From NCBI GenBank assembly GCA_019233695.1, contig JAFAME010000249.1, positions 1 through 37,698 on the forward strand: 37,698 nucleotides of DNA, read 5' to 3'. This document shows positions 7,843 through 16,480 of this stretch, in pieces. The DNA comes from Methylobacteriaceae bacterium (GTDB lineage: Bacteria; Pseudomonadota; Alphaproteobacteria; Rhizobiales; Beijerinckiaceae). The translations under genes and the position numbers were made by a program. Numbering within the stretch: the stretch's first letter is position 1; each line of letters opens with the position of its first letter. The notes beneath the pieces are model-generated. The model worked only from the letters and a program-made list of their open reading frames with translations, searched no databases and was not told the DNA's origin.

Positions 7843-9435
7843 GTGATCATCCGTCGCTTCGCCGCCCTCCTCGTCTCGTTCGGCCTCCTTGTTGCGCTGA
7901 GTTCGCTCGCCCAGGCCGACATGGTCTATCACCGGGGCAATCCCGGCGACCCCGAGACGCTCGATCCGCAGAAGACCTCGACCATCGTCGAGAGCGACAT
8001 CCTCCTCGACATGTACGAGGGCCTCGTCACCTACGACGCCAAGGCCAATGTCGTCCCGGGCGTTGCGGCCAGCTGGACGGTGAGCCCGGACGGGACGGTC
8101 TACACGTTCAAACTCCGGCCGGACGCCAAGTGGTCGAACGGCGCGCCCGTGACCGCCCAGGATTTCGTCTTCTCGTTCCGCCGGCTGATGGATCCAGCAA
8201 CAACCGCCCCCTATGCCAACGTTCTCTACACCCTGAAGAACGGCGAGGCGGTGAACAAGGGCAAGGCCAAGGTCGAGGACCTTGGCGTCAAGGCCGTCGA
8301 TGACCATACCCTCGAGATCACGCTCGAATCCTCCACCCCCTATTTCATCGCGCAGCTTGCCCACCAGACAGGGCTGCCGGTCTATCCGCCGGGCGTACAG
8401 AAATTCGGCAAGGATTTCGTGAGACCGGAAAACTCCGTCACCAACGGCGCCTTTCAGCTCAAGGAATTCGTACCCAACGACCACCTCACCCTCGTCAAGA
8501 ATCCGAACTTTCACGACGCCGCCAACGTGAAGCTCGACACCGAGATCTTCTATCCCATGGAGGATCGCTCGGCCGCCGTGCGCCGCTTCCAGGCAGGCGA
8601 GATCGACGCCTACAATGATGTGCCGGCCGACCAGATCAAGTATATCAAGGCGACCTTCAAGGACGAATTCAAGTTGGCGCCCTTCCTGGGCACCTATTAT
8701 TTTTGCATCAATACCAGGAAAAAGCCCTTCGACGACGTGCGGGTGCGCCAGGCCCTGTCCATGGTGATCGATCGTGAATTTCTAGCCGACGAGATCTGGG
8801 GCGGCACGATGCTGCCAGCCTATAGCTTTGTCCCGCCCGGCACAGGCAACTACGGCGATCCGGCGACCGTGACGTGGAAGGACATGTCGCCAATCGATCG
8901 CGAGGAAAAGGCCAAGGCGCTCCTCAAGGAGGCGGGCTATGGCGAGGGGGGCAAGAAGCTCACCGTCCAGATCCGCTACAACACGTCCGAAAATCACAAG
9001 AATACATCGGTGGCCCTGGCCGACATGTGGAAAACCATCGGCGTCGAGACCACCTTCATCAACACCGATATAAAGACCCACTACGCTCTGCTGCGCGACA
9101 AGGGCGACTACGACGTGGCCCGCGCCGGCTGGATCGCCGACTATTCCGATCCGCAGAATTTCCTGTTCCTGGGCGAAAGCAGCAATGTCGGGCTCAACTA
9201 TTCGAGCTATTCCAATCCCGAATACGATGCCCTGATGCAGCAGGCAGCCAAGGAGGGCAACCTCGAGGCGCGTGCCAAGATCCTCTACGATGCCGAAACG
9301 ATTCTGATGCACGACCAGCCGGTGCTGGCGCTCCTGTTCTACAGCTCGAAGAATCTGGTTTCCAGAAAGGTCGAGGGTTGGGAAACCAACGTGCTCGACC
9401 GGCATTTGGCGCGGTACATTTCGATCAAGCCCTGA
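7843..9435 (+). CDS. Oligopeptide ABC transporter substrate-binding protein (OppA family)
   Basis: A 530-residue periplasmic peptide-binding protein. The GTG at 7843 is chosen over the ATG at 7765 because a GAGGGGGAT ribosome site lies just upstream and the product then begins with a signal peptide (IIRRFAALLVSFGLLVALSS, cleaved near LAQA). The family-5 solute-binding order is present: HRGNPGDPETLDPQKTST, then YEGLVTYDAKANVVPGVAASW, YTFKLRPDAKWSNGAPVTAQD, then GAFQLKEFVPNDHLTLVKNP, and the late FDDVRVRQALSMVIDRE. The sequence resembles OppA/MppA more than DppA. It heads an operon of two permeases and a double ATPase, so it probably delivers short peptides. Its exact ligand is unknown. Confidence 0.93.
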   Translation: MIIRRFAALLVSFGLLVALSSLAQADMVYHRGNPGDPETLDPQKTSTIVESDILLDMYEGLVTYDAKANVVPGVAASWTVSPDGTVYTFKLRPDAKWSNGAPVTAQDFVFSFRRLMDPATTAPYANVLYTLKNGEAVNKGKAKVEDLGVKAVDDHTLEITLESSTPYFIAQLAHQTGLPVYPPGVQKFGKDFVRPENSVTNGAFQLKEFVPNDHLTLVKNPNFHDAANVKLDTEIFYPMEDRSAAVRRFQAGEIDAYNDVPADQIKYIKATFKDEFKLAPFLGTYYFCINTRKKPFDDVRVRQALSMVIDREFLADEIWGGTMLPAYSFVPPGTGNYGDPATVTWKDMSPIDREEKAKALLKEAGYGEGGKKLTVQIRYNTSENHKNTSVALADMWKTIGVETTFINTDIKTHYALLRDKGDYDVARAGWIADYSDPQNFLFLGESSNVGLNYSSYSNPEYDALMQQAAKEGNLEARAKILYDAETILMHDQPVLALLFYSSKNLVSRKVEGWETNVLDRHLARYISIKP

Positions 9436-9492
9436 CAGGCGTCGGACCGCGGGCCGCCGGGTCCTGCGGCGCCGGCAACCGGAGGCGTTGCC

Positions 9493-10413
9493 ATGGCCGC
9501 TTATGTCGGCAGAAGATTGTTGGCGGCCGTCCCGACGCTGTTTCTGATCATCACCATCTCGTTCTTCCTTGTCCGCGTCGCCCCTGGCGGACCCTTCGAC
9601 CTCGAGCGCCCGCTCGAAGCGAGCATCCTGGCCAACCTGCGCCGCGTCTATCAGATCGATCGGCCGCTCTATGAGCAGTACCTCAGCTACTTGTGGAACC
9701 TCTTTCACGGCGATCTCGGGCCGAGCTTCTACTGGCGCGACTTTTCGGTGGCCGAATTGCTCGGCAAGGCGCTGCCGATTTCGATGCGCCTTGGCGCGAC
9801 CGCCCTCGTCCTCGCCGTTGTCGTCGGCGGCGCGCTCGGCGCCGTCGGGGCGCTGCGGCAGAACAAGTCGGCGGACTACGCCGTCATGACCGCCGCGACG
9901 CTTGGCGTCACGATCCCCAATTTCGTCGTCGCCCCCATCCTCCAACTCGTCTTCGGGCTGGGATTCGCATGGCTGCCGGTCGGAGGGTGGAATGATGGCG
10001 CCTGGCGCAACACCATTCTGCCGATCGTCACTCTGGCATTGCCGCAGCTTGCGGTCGTGGCGCGGCTGACGCGCGCCTCGATGATCGAGGTCCTGCGCTC
10101 GCACCATGTACGCACGCTGAGGGCGAACGGACTGCCGATGCGGGTGATCCTTCGCCATGCGCTGCGTGGCGCCGCGCTCCCGGTCGTCTCCTATCTGGGT
10201 CCGGCGGCCGCGGCCCTGCTGACGGGCTCGATCGTGGTCGAGAACATCTTCGGCATCCCCGGCATGGGACGCTATTTCGTCGACGGCGCCCTCAACCGCG
10301 ACTACACGCTCGTCATGGGCACAGTGATTCTCGTGGCAGTGCTCGTCATCCTGCTCAACATGGCGGTCGATCTCGCCTATGCGCTGCTCGATCCGCGCGT
10401 GCGCTACGATTGA
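9493..10413 (+). CDS. Oligopeptide ABC transporter permease, OppB/DppB type
   Basis: A 306-residue inner-membrane permease. The start is supported by a GGAGG site at 9481-9485. The N-terminal signature is present (YVGRRLLAAVPTLFLIITIS, then FFLVRVAPGGPF). The loop DRPLYEQYLSYLWNLFHGDLG at about residues 55-75 is typical of OppB, and the EAA loop is EVLRSHHVRTLRANGLPM followed by RVILRHALRGAALPVVSYLG. IVVENIFGIPGMGRYFVDG near residue 245 is the usual last signature. It lies 57 bases after the binding protein and its end is separated by only 7 bases from the oppC start. It pairs with OppC to make the channel. Confidence 0.94.
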   Translation: MAAYVGRRLLAAVPTLFLIITISFFLVRVAPGGPFDLERPLEASILANLRRVYQIDRPLYEQYLSYLWNLFHGDLGPSFYWRDFSVAELLGKALPISMRLGATALVLAVVVGGALGAVGALRQNKSADYAVMTAATLGVTIPNFVVAPILQLVFGLGFAWLPVGGWNDGAWRNTILPIVTLALPQLAVVARLTRASMIEVLRSHHVRTLRANGLPMRVILRHALRGAALPVVSYLGPAAAALLTGSIVVENIFGIPGMGRYFVDGALNRDYTLVMGTVILVAVLVILLNMAVDLAYALLDPRVRYD

Positions 10414-10420
10414 GCCGCCG

Positions 10421-11563
10421 ATGAGCGTCGTCGTCGACCAGGCTCAGAGCGGATCGCACAAAATCGCAGCGCCTGCCGGCCGCTCACTGTGGGTGACGGC
10501 CCGTCATCGGCTGGTCCGAAACCGGGCGGCGGTCACGAGCCTCTTCGTGCTCGCCCTGGTTGCTCTTGCCTGCGTCTGCGGCCCCTTCCTGTCGCCCCAT
10601 CCCTTCGATCGCGTCTATGCCGACTACGTGAAAGTACCGCCGCAACTTGCCCCTTATCCCTTGGCCGAGCAACTGCCGCCGGCGCTCGAGCGCCTCGCCG
10701 CGCGGATCCGCGCCAAGCTGACGGCGAGCGAAACGACCGACGATGCCGTCCGGGTGACACTGGAGGGGACGCGCGCCATCGATGAGCGCCTCCTCGCTTA
10801 TTTCGAGCGGTCCGATTTCTTCGGCCCGGCCCGCGTGGTGGACCGGCAGGATGACGGCAAGCGCCTCGTCGTCGAGGCGCCGATCAAGCACCTGCACTTT
10901 CTCTTCGGCACCGACGCCAACGGGCGCGACCTCCTGACCCGCACGCTCATCGCCGGCCGGGTGTCTTTGGCGATCGGCCTGCTCGCATCCCTTGTTGCGC
11001 TCATCATCGGGGTCGGCTGGGGCGCCACAGCCGGCTATCTCGGCGGACGCATCGACATGGTGATGATGCGCATCGTCGACATCATCTATGCTTTGCCCTT
11101 CATCTTCTTCGTCATACTTCTCGTCGTCTTCTTCGGCCGCAACTTCATCCTGATCTTCGTCGCCGTCGGCGCCGTCGAGTGGCTCGACATGGCGCGCATC
11201 GTGCGCGGCCAGACATTGGCGATCAAGCGCCAGGAATATGTGCAGGCGGCCGAGGCCCTCGGCGTCACGACGGGTGGGATCATTCGCCGCCACATCGTCC
11301 CCAACACCCTCGGCCCCGTCGTGGTCTACCTCACCCTCTTGGTGCCGAAGGTGATCCTGCTCGAAAGCTTCCTTTCCTTTCTCGGTCTCGGCGTCCAGGA
11401 GCCGATGACGAGCTGGGGCGTGCTCATCGCCGAGGGGGCCCGCAATATCGAGGGCGCAAGCTACATGCTGATCTTTCCGGCCCTGTTTCTCACCGCAACC
11501 CTGTTTGCGATGAACTTCGTCGGCGACGGGCTGCGCGACGCGCTCGATCCCAAGGATCGGTGA
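10421..11563 (+). CDS. Oligopeptide ABC transporter permease, OppC type, with a long periplasmic insertion
   Basis: A 380-residue permease. The frame is open from 10379 inside oppB, but the ATG at 10421 fits the short intergenic gap and gives a normal N-terminus. The first helix (about residues 36-55, ending FLSPHPFD) is followed by about 110 residues before the next helix, containing LAEQLPPALERLAARIRAKL and a beta segment RVVDRQDDGKRLVVEAPIK. This insertion is much longer than in enteric OppC and leads into FLFGTDANGRDLLTRTLIAG, the normal start of the core. The EAA loop is EYVQAAEALGVTTGGIIRRH and the end is SFLGLGVQEPMTSWGVLI. The stop overlaps the ATPase start by one base (TGATG). Confidence 0.93.
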   Translation: MSVVVDQAQSGSHKIAAPAGRSLWVTARHRLVRNRAAVTSLFVLALVALACVCGPFLSPHPFDRVYADYVKVPPQLAPYPLAEQLPPALERLAARIRAKLTASETTDDAVRVTLEGTRAIDERLLAYFERSDFFGPARVVDRQDDGKRLVVEAPIKHLHFLFGTDANGRDLLTRTLIAGRVSLAIGLLASLVALIIGVGWGATAGYLGGRIDMVMMRIVDIIYALPFIFFVILLVVFFGRNFILIFVAVGAVEWLDMARIVRGQTLAIKRQEYVQAAEALGVTTGGIIRRHIVPNTLGPVVVYLTLLVPKVILLESFLSFLGLGVQEPMTSWGVLIAEGARNIEGASYMLIFPALFLTATLFAMNFVGDGLRDALDPKDR

Positions 11564-13173
11564 TGAGCGAGGACGCAGCGCCGGCGATGCTGACGGTCCG
11601 CGACCTTCACGTCCGCTTTGCGGTCCACGACGGCGAGGTCGAAGCGGTGCGCGGCGTCGACATCGACGTGGCGCGCGGCGAGACCGTCGCCATCGTCGGG
11701 GAGTCGGGCTCCGGCAAAAGCCAGGCGATGATGGCGGCAATCGGGCTCCTGGCGCAGAACGGTCGGGCGGCCGGCTCGGTGAAGCTCGACGGCGAGGAGT
11801 TGGTCGGGCGCTCGCAGGGCGAGCTCAATCGAGTGCGCGGCCGCAAGGTCACGATGATCTTCCAGGAACCGATGACCTCGCTTGATCCGCTCTTTCCCAT
11901 CGGCGTGCAGCTCGCCGAGCCGCTGCGGCATCACGGCAGGCTCGGGCGCAAGGCCGCACGCCAGCGATCGCTGGAGCTTCTGCGCCTCGTCGGCATACCC
12001 GAGCCGGAGCGGCGCCTCGCCTCCTATCCACACGAGTTGTCGGGCGGGCAGCGCCAGCGCGTGATGATCGCCATGGCGATTGCCAATGATCCTGAGCTGC
12101 TTGTTGCCGACGAACCGACGACGGCGCTCGACGTCACGGTTCAGGCTCAGATCCTGGAGCTCCTCGCGGTCCTGCAGCGCCGCTTCGGTATGGCCATCGT
12201 GTTCATCACCCACGATCTGGGCATCGTCCGTCGGTTCGCCACGCGCGTCTACGTCATGCGCGGCGGCAAGGTCGTTGAGACGGGCGCGACCGCCTCCCTC
12301 TTCGCGGCCCCCGAACACGCCTACACGAAAATGCTGATCGACGCCGAGCCGCGCGGCAGGAAGCCCGCCGTGCCCGCGAGCGAGCCCATCGTCCTTGACG
12401 CGGCGGACGTGCGCGTCACGTATCGGCTGCCTGGCGGCGTTTTCAGGTCCCACCATGAGATCGCCGCGGTCGATGGCGTGAGCCTGCGGCTGCAGCGCGG
12501 CCAGACCCTCGGCGTCGTCGGCGAATCGGGCTCGGGCAAATCGACGCTGGGTCGCGCCCTCCTGAAGCTCGTGCCCGCATCGGGGCTGGTGCGCTTCGAG
12601 GACCGGGCGCTCGGCCCCCTCGACCGGGCCGCGATGCGACCCCTGCGGCGTTCCATGCAGCTCGTCTTCCAGGACCCGTTCGGGTCGCTGTCGCCGCGGA
12701 TGACCATCGGCGAGATCGTCGGGGAGGGTTTGCGCGTTCACGAGCCGCACATCGACCGCCGGAGCCGCGAGGACCGCGCCGCCGAGGCGCTGCGGGAAGT
12801 GGGGCTCGATCCGGCCGCGCGCAATCGCTTTCCGCATGAGTTCTCCGGCGGGCAGCGCCAGCGCATCGCCATCGCGCGCGTCCTGATCCTGAAGCCGCGC
12901 CTGGTCGTCCTCGACGAACCGACCTCCGCCCTCGACCGGTCGGTCCAGCGCGATATCGTCGCTCTCCTGCGCCGGCTGCAGCAGGAGCATGCGCTCACCT
13001 ACGTCTTCATCAGCCACGATCTCGCGGTCGTGCGGGCGATGGCCGACGAGATCCTCGTCATGCGCGACGGCAAGGCAATCGAATCGGGCCCGGCAGAGGC
13101 CATCTTCGAGCGGCCGCGGGACGAATATACCCGCGGGCTGATCGCAGCCGCCTATCTTTCCCAACAGACCTGA
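11563..13173 (+). CDS. Fused double ATPase of the oligopeptide ABC transporter (OppD-OppF/YejF type)
   Basis: A 536-residue cytoplasmic protein with two complete nucleotide-binding domains. Domain 1 (about 8-260) has Walker A GESGSGKS at 46-53, a Q-loop in [15 protein letters not shown], signature LSGGQRQRV, Walker [13 protein letters not shown] and ITHDLGIV. Domain 2 (about 275-530) has [51 protein letters not shown] and FISHDLAVV. Each half carries the OppD/F C-terminal YTK/YTR segment. The start overlaps the oppC stop, so the two are translationally coupled. It supplies both ATPase sites, and no separate oppF is needed. The frame upstream of 11563 is open only as a shadow of oppC. Confidence 0.95.
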   Translation: MSEDAAPAMLTVRDLHVRFAVHDGEVEAVRGVDIDVARGETVAIVGESGSGKSQAMMAAIGLLAQNGRAAGSVKLDGEELVGRSQGELNRVRGRKVTMIFQEPMTSLDPLFPIGVQLAEPLRHHGRLGRKAARQRSLELLRLVGIPEPERRLASYPHELSGGQRQRVMIAMAIANDPELLVADEPTTALDVTVQAQILELLAVLQRRFGMAIVFITHDLGIVRRFATRVYVMRGGKVVETGATASLFAAPEHAYTKMLIDAEPRGRKPAVPASEPIVLDAADVRVTYRLPGGVFRSHHEIAAVDGVSLRLQRGQTLGVVGESGSGKSTLGRALLKLVPASGLVRFEDRALGPLDRAAMRPLRRSMQLVFQDPFGSLSPRMTIGEIVGEGLRVHEPHIDRRSREDRAAEALREVGLDPAARNRFPHEFSGGQRQRIAIARVLILKPRLVVLDEPTSALDRSVQRDIVALLRRLQQEHALTYVFISHDLAVVRAMADEILVMRDGKAIESGPAEAIFERPRDEYTRGLIAAAYLSQQT

Positions 13174-13245
13174 GCCGCCCCGCCGACCGGCGCGCGCGAC
13201 CTTCGTCAGCGGGATAGATGCACTCCAACGCAGCGATCGTCGCAG

Positions 13246-13273
13246 TTGCGGGCGGCAAACATATGATTAAAAT
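13246..13273 (+). promoter_or_regulatory. Possible promoter for the ETR1-like sensor kinase
   Basis: TTGCGG (13246-13251) and TAAAAT (13268-13273) are separated by 16 bases, about 50 bases upstream of the kinase start, in an AT-rich patch (AAACATATGATTAAAATGCC) that contrasts with the surrounding DNA. It would let the kinase be transcribed apart from the peptide transporter operon, whose last gene ends at 13173. Confidence 0.4.
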
Positions 13274-13323
13274 GCCAAACGATTGGCTGAAATGCTTTTC
13301 CATCACCGAAGTCGGGGCGATTG

Positions 13324-14943
13324 ATGCACTTCCTGCGGAGCCTTTTTGATTCGGCCGACCTCGCTCCCCATGGAATCTGCCTGCTTTGGCGCCCGGAGCT
13401 TGTCTGGCTGCATGTCGTCTCCGACGCGCTGATCGGCATTTCGTATTTTTCAATTCCGGTGGCGATCGGCTACTTCGCGGCGAAGCGCTCCGACATCGTC
13501 TACGGCTGGGTCTTCTGGGCCTTTGCGATTTTCATCTGGGCGTGCGGATCGACGCATTTCTTTTCGATCTGGACGCTGTGGTCGCCGAACTACGGCGCCG
13601 AAGGCCTCGTGAAGGTGGTGACGGCAGGCGCCTCCGTCGTAACGGCGGTGGCGCTCTGGCCGCTTCTGCCCAAGGCGCTCGCGCTGCCGTCGAACGAGCA
13701 GTTGCGCCGGGTCAACGACGCGCTGAAGGAGCAGATCAAGGAGCGCGACGCCGCCATGGCGGCGCTCGAGGCCGAAAAGACCGAACGGCTGAAGGCGGAG
13801 GAAATGCTCCGCCAGACCCAGAAGATGGACGCGATCGGCCAGCTCACCGGCGGCATCGCCCACGATTTCAACAACATGTTGACCGTGATCCTGGGCAACG
13901 TCGAAGGTCTCGCCGAATCGGTCGCGGGTGCGCCGAAGCTCGTCACGACGGTTCGGCTGATCGAAGAAGCGGCGGAGCGCGGCGCCGAGCTGACCCAGCA
14001 TCTCCTCGCTTTCGCCCGCAAGCAGCCGCTCGAGCCGCGCCCGACCGACGTCAATGCGCTCGTGACCAGCGCCGAAACTCTCTTCAAGCACGCGTTGGGG
14101 GAGCAGATCGAAATCGAGACCATCTTGGAGGACGGGCCCCTGATCGTGCTCGTCGATCCGTCCCAGCTCAGGGCCTCATTGCTCAATCTCGCGGTCAATG
14201 CGCGAGACGCCATGCCGAATGGCGGCAAGCTGACCATCGAAACGGCCAACGTCGTTCTCGACGAGACCTATGCGGCAAGCAACAGCGAGGTCAGTCCGGG
14301 GCGCTATGGAATGATCGCCGTCAGCGATACCGGGGTGGGTATCCCCGCACCGATTCGAGACCGGGTGTTCGAACCGTTCTTCACGACGAAGGAAATGGGC
14401 AAGGGAACCGGGCTCGGCCTCAGCATGGTCTATGGTTTCGTCAAGCAGTCCAATGGATACATCAAACTCTACAGCGAGGAGGGGCATGGCACGACGATAA
14501 AGATCTATCTTCCCAGATCCGACGAGCAGGCGGTCGAAATCGCCGATGAGGTATCTGCAGTACGGGCACGCGGGGGGAGCGAGACCATTCTGGTGGTTGA
14601 GGATGACGCGCTCGTGCTCGAATACGTCAGCGCGCAGCTGGAAGGCTTGGGGTACACCACCTTGTTGGCGGCCAATGCCGCCGAGGCCCTCGCGATCATC
14701 GAAAGAGGGGAGAAGATCGATCTCCTGTTTACCGACGTCATCCTCACCGGCACGATGAACGGACGCGAGCTGGCCCGGGAAGTGACCGCGCGCGTCCCTT
14801 CGATCAAGGTTCTCTTTACCTCGGGCTACACGGAGAACTCGATCGTCCACCACGGGCGGCTCGACTCCGGCGTTCTTCTCCTCACCAAGCCCTATCGCAA
14901 TTGGGACCTCGCCAACATGGTACGCATGGCACTTCGGACTTAG
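13324..14943 (+). CDS. Hybrid sensor histidine kinase with ETR1-like ethylene-binding membrane domain and receiver domain
   Basis: A 539-residue inner-membrane protein (ATG at 13324; a TTG just before it is less likely). Residues 26-118 form three helices that align with the plant ethylene receptor ETR1: SDALIGISYFSIP matches SDFFIAIAYFSIP, and FIWACGSTHFFSIWTL matches FIVLCGATHLINLWTF. The ethylene/copper residues of ETR1 (D25, Y32, I35, P36, C65, H69) correspond to D34, Y41, I44, P45, C74 and H78. A coiled coil (about 122-165) leads straight into the kinase: H-box GGIAHDFNN with H180, N-box NLAVNARDAM, G-boxes DTGVGI and GTGLGLSMV. A receiver follows (DD 427-428, phospho-acceptor D471, K522). 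There is no GAF domain, unlike plant receptors. Function as an ethylene sensor is inferred. Confidence 0.92.
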   Translation: MHFLRSLFDSADLAPHGICLLWRPELVWLHVVSDALIGISYFSIPVAIGYFAAKRSDIVYGWVFWAFAIFIWACGSTHFFSIWTLWSPNYGAEGLVKVVTAGASVVTAVALWPLLPKALALPSNEQLRRVNDALKEQIKERDAAMAALEAEKTERLKAEEMLRQTQKMDAIGQLTGGIAHDFNNMLTVILGNVEGLAESVAGAPKLVTTVRLIEEAAERGAELTQHLLAFARKQPLEPRPTDVNALVTSAETLFKHALGEQIEIETILEDGPLIVLVDPSQLRASLLNLAVNARDAMPNGGKLTIETANVVLDETYAASNSEVSPGRYGMIAVSDTGVGIPAPIRDRVFEPFFTTKEMGKGTGLGLSMVYGFVKQSNGYIKLYSEEGHGTTIKIYLPRSDEQAVEIADEVSAVRARGGSETILVVEDDALVLEYVSAQLEGLGYTTLLAANAAEALAIIERGEKIDLLFTDVILTGTMNGRELAREVTARVPSIKVLFTSGYTENSIVHHGRLDSGVLLLTKPYRNWDLANMVRMALRT

Positions 14944-15129
14944 AGCAAACGTCCGCACCTCGGCGAGGAGGCGTTCACCAACACCCCTTCCTGGCGGAAT
15001 TGCCGCCAAAAGCGGCAGCTTTCTCTACCCGAGGCTGAGTCCTCCAAGTATTTTGCAACGATTTGTTAGCGGCTGCGATTTAGCTGATAGATGGGTACAT
15101 TTTCGAACGCAGCACATTGAGATCGAGCG

Positions 15130-16431
15130 ATGCTGAAGATGCAGCAACAGCGGTTTCGCTCGCCCGGTGAGCTTTCCGATGCCGGCGCGATCTTGGCCGA
15201 GGCAGCGGGATCGCCGCTGTGCTACGTCGTCGATGACGAGGAAGGCGTCCGCTACGTCATCTCCGACGCTCTGCAAAGCTGTGGCGTGGCCACGCAAGAG
15301 TTCGACTGCGCATCTTCGTTGCTCGAGGCGGTGGCCGAGACCGAACCCCAGCTCATCTTTCTCGATTTGTCGTTGACCGGCTCGGACGCGGTGGACGCGT
15401 TGCGCGGTCTCGCGGCGCTAGCCTACCGGGGCGTCGTTCAGCTGATCAGCGGTCGATTCGAGGCCCTGCTGAAGAACATCAACCAGATCGGGCAGCGTCA
15501 TTCGCTGCGGATGCTTCCGGTCCTGCGCAAACCCTTCCGTCGCAACGCGATCCGGAAAATCGTTCAGGATCTCGGACTGACGCAGTCCTCCCCGGAGGCG
15601 TGGCCGCCGGCCAGATGCAACGCCGCCGGAGATCGGAAGGGCGAATCACGGCCCTCGGTTCGCCTGGATGAGGCCCTCGCGAAAGGCTGGGTCGAGTTCT
15701 GGTATCAGCCGATCTTCGACTTTCGTGCAGACCGTCTTGCGGGCGCCGAGCTGCTGGCGCGGGTCAAGCATCCCGACCACGGCGTTCTCGCCCCGGCAAG
15801 CTTTCTGGCAAGTGCACAACCCGACGACCTGCGCACCTTGGCAAAACAGGCGGTTGTCGCGGCGCTCGATGATTGGTCGGTGCTCTCAGCTGCCGGCGGC
15901 CCGCTGTGGCTTGCCATCAACATCCCGGTGACAGCGTTGACCGCGTTGCCCATCCCGGCCCTTGTGCGGGAGCTGCGCCCGAAGGACAGCCGGTGGCCGG
16001 GCCTCATCCTGGAAGTAACCGAGGACCAGATCATGCGCGACATACCGCTCGCGCATGAAGTCGCCACACAGTTGCGGCTCTACGGCGTCACTCTCGCAAT
16101 CGACGACTTCGGTGCAGGATATTCCTCGCTGTCGCGGCTGCGCGAGATGCCGTTCTCGGCCCTGAAACTCGACGGCAGTTTCGTGGCGAATTGCGCCACC
16201 GACGATCTCAATTTCGGCATCTGCAAGACTGTCGTCGAACTCGCCCACCGGTTTGGCAGCATTGCTATTGCGGAAGGCATCGAGAATGCGGCCGACTTCG
16301 GGGCGCTGCGCCGCATGGGCTGCGACATGGGTCAGGGCTACCTGATCGCGCGGCCCATGCCGAAGGCAGAATTTCTGGACTACCTGGGGCGGCGCCATGG
16401 TTTGGGACCGCGCGGCGCCGCCATAGCGTAG
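15130..16431 (+). CDS. Response regulator with receiver and EAL (c-di-GMP phosphodiesterase) domains
   Basis: A 433-residue cytoplasmic protein. The receiver (about 30-145) keeps the acidic pair D35-D36, phospho-acceptor D79 (IFLDLSL) and K134 (LRKPF). After a variable linker the EAL domain (about 178-420) keeps every residue needed for metal binding and catalysis at the spacing of the RocR phosphodiesterase: E207 (ELLAR), N264, E295 (LEVTE), D325-D326 (IDDFGAGYSSL), K346, E382 (AEGIE) and Q402. The EAL motif itself reads ELL, a common variant. It should hydrolyse c-di-GMP to pGpG when its receiver allows. It lies 186 bases downstream of the ETR1-like hybrid kinase in the same direction and is its most obvious partner. 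Confidence 0.93.
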   Translation: MLKMQQQRFRSPGELSDAGAILAEAAGSPLCYVVDDEEGVRYVISDALQSCGVATQEFDCASSLLEAVAETEPQLIFLDLSLTGSDAVDALRGLAALAYRGVVQLISGRFEALLKNINQIGQRHSLRMLPVLRKPFRRNAIRKIVQDLGLTQSSPEAWPPARCNAAGDRKGESRPSVRLDEALAKGWVEFWYQPIFDFRADRLAGAELLARVKHPDHGVLAPASFLASAQPDDLRTLAKQAVVAALDDWSVLSAAGGPLWLAINIPVTALTALPIPALVRELRPKDSRWPGLILEVTEDQIMRDIPLAHEVATQLRLYGVTLAIDDFGAGYSSLSRLREMPFSALKLDGSFVANCATDDLNFGICKTVVELAHRFGSIAIAEGIENAADFGALRRMGCDMGQGYLIARPMPKAEFLDYLGRRHGLGPRGAAIA

Positions 16432-16435
16432 GAGT

Positions 16436-16455
16436 AGGTGCGCGAGTTGCGCCTT
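16436..16455 (+). terminator. Weak terminator-like hairpin after the REC-EAL gene
   Basis: Five bases after the stop, GGTGCGC and GCGCC can pair around GAGTT with one bulged base, followed by TTTC. The short T run and bulge make this a tentative call. It lies between two convergent genes. Confidence 0.3.
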
Positions 16456-16480
16456 TCGGTGAGCGCACGCCGGCTCGGCC

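Noticed and set aside
11179-11562. Upstream extension of the double ATPase
   Set aside because: It lies inside oppC in another frame and has no similarity. The coupled ATG at 11563 fits the family.
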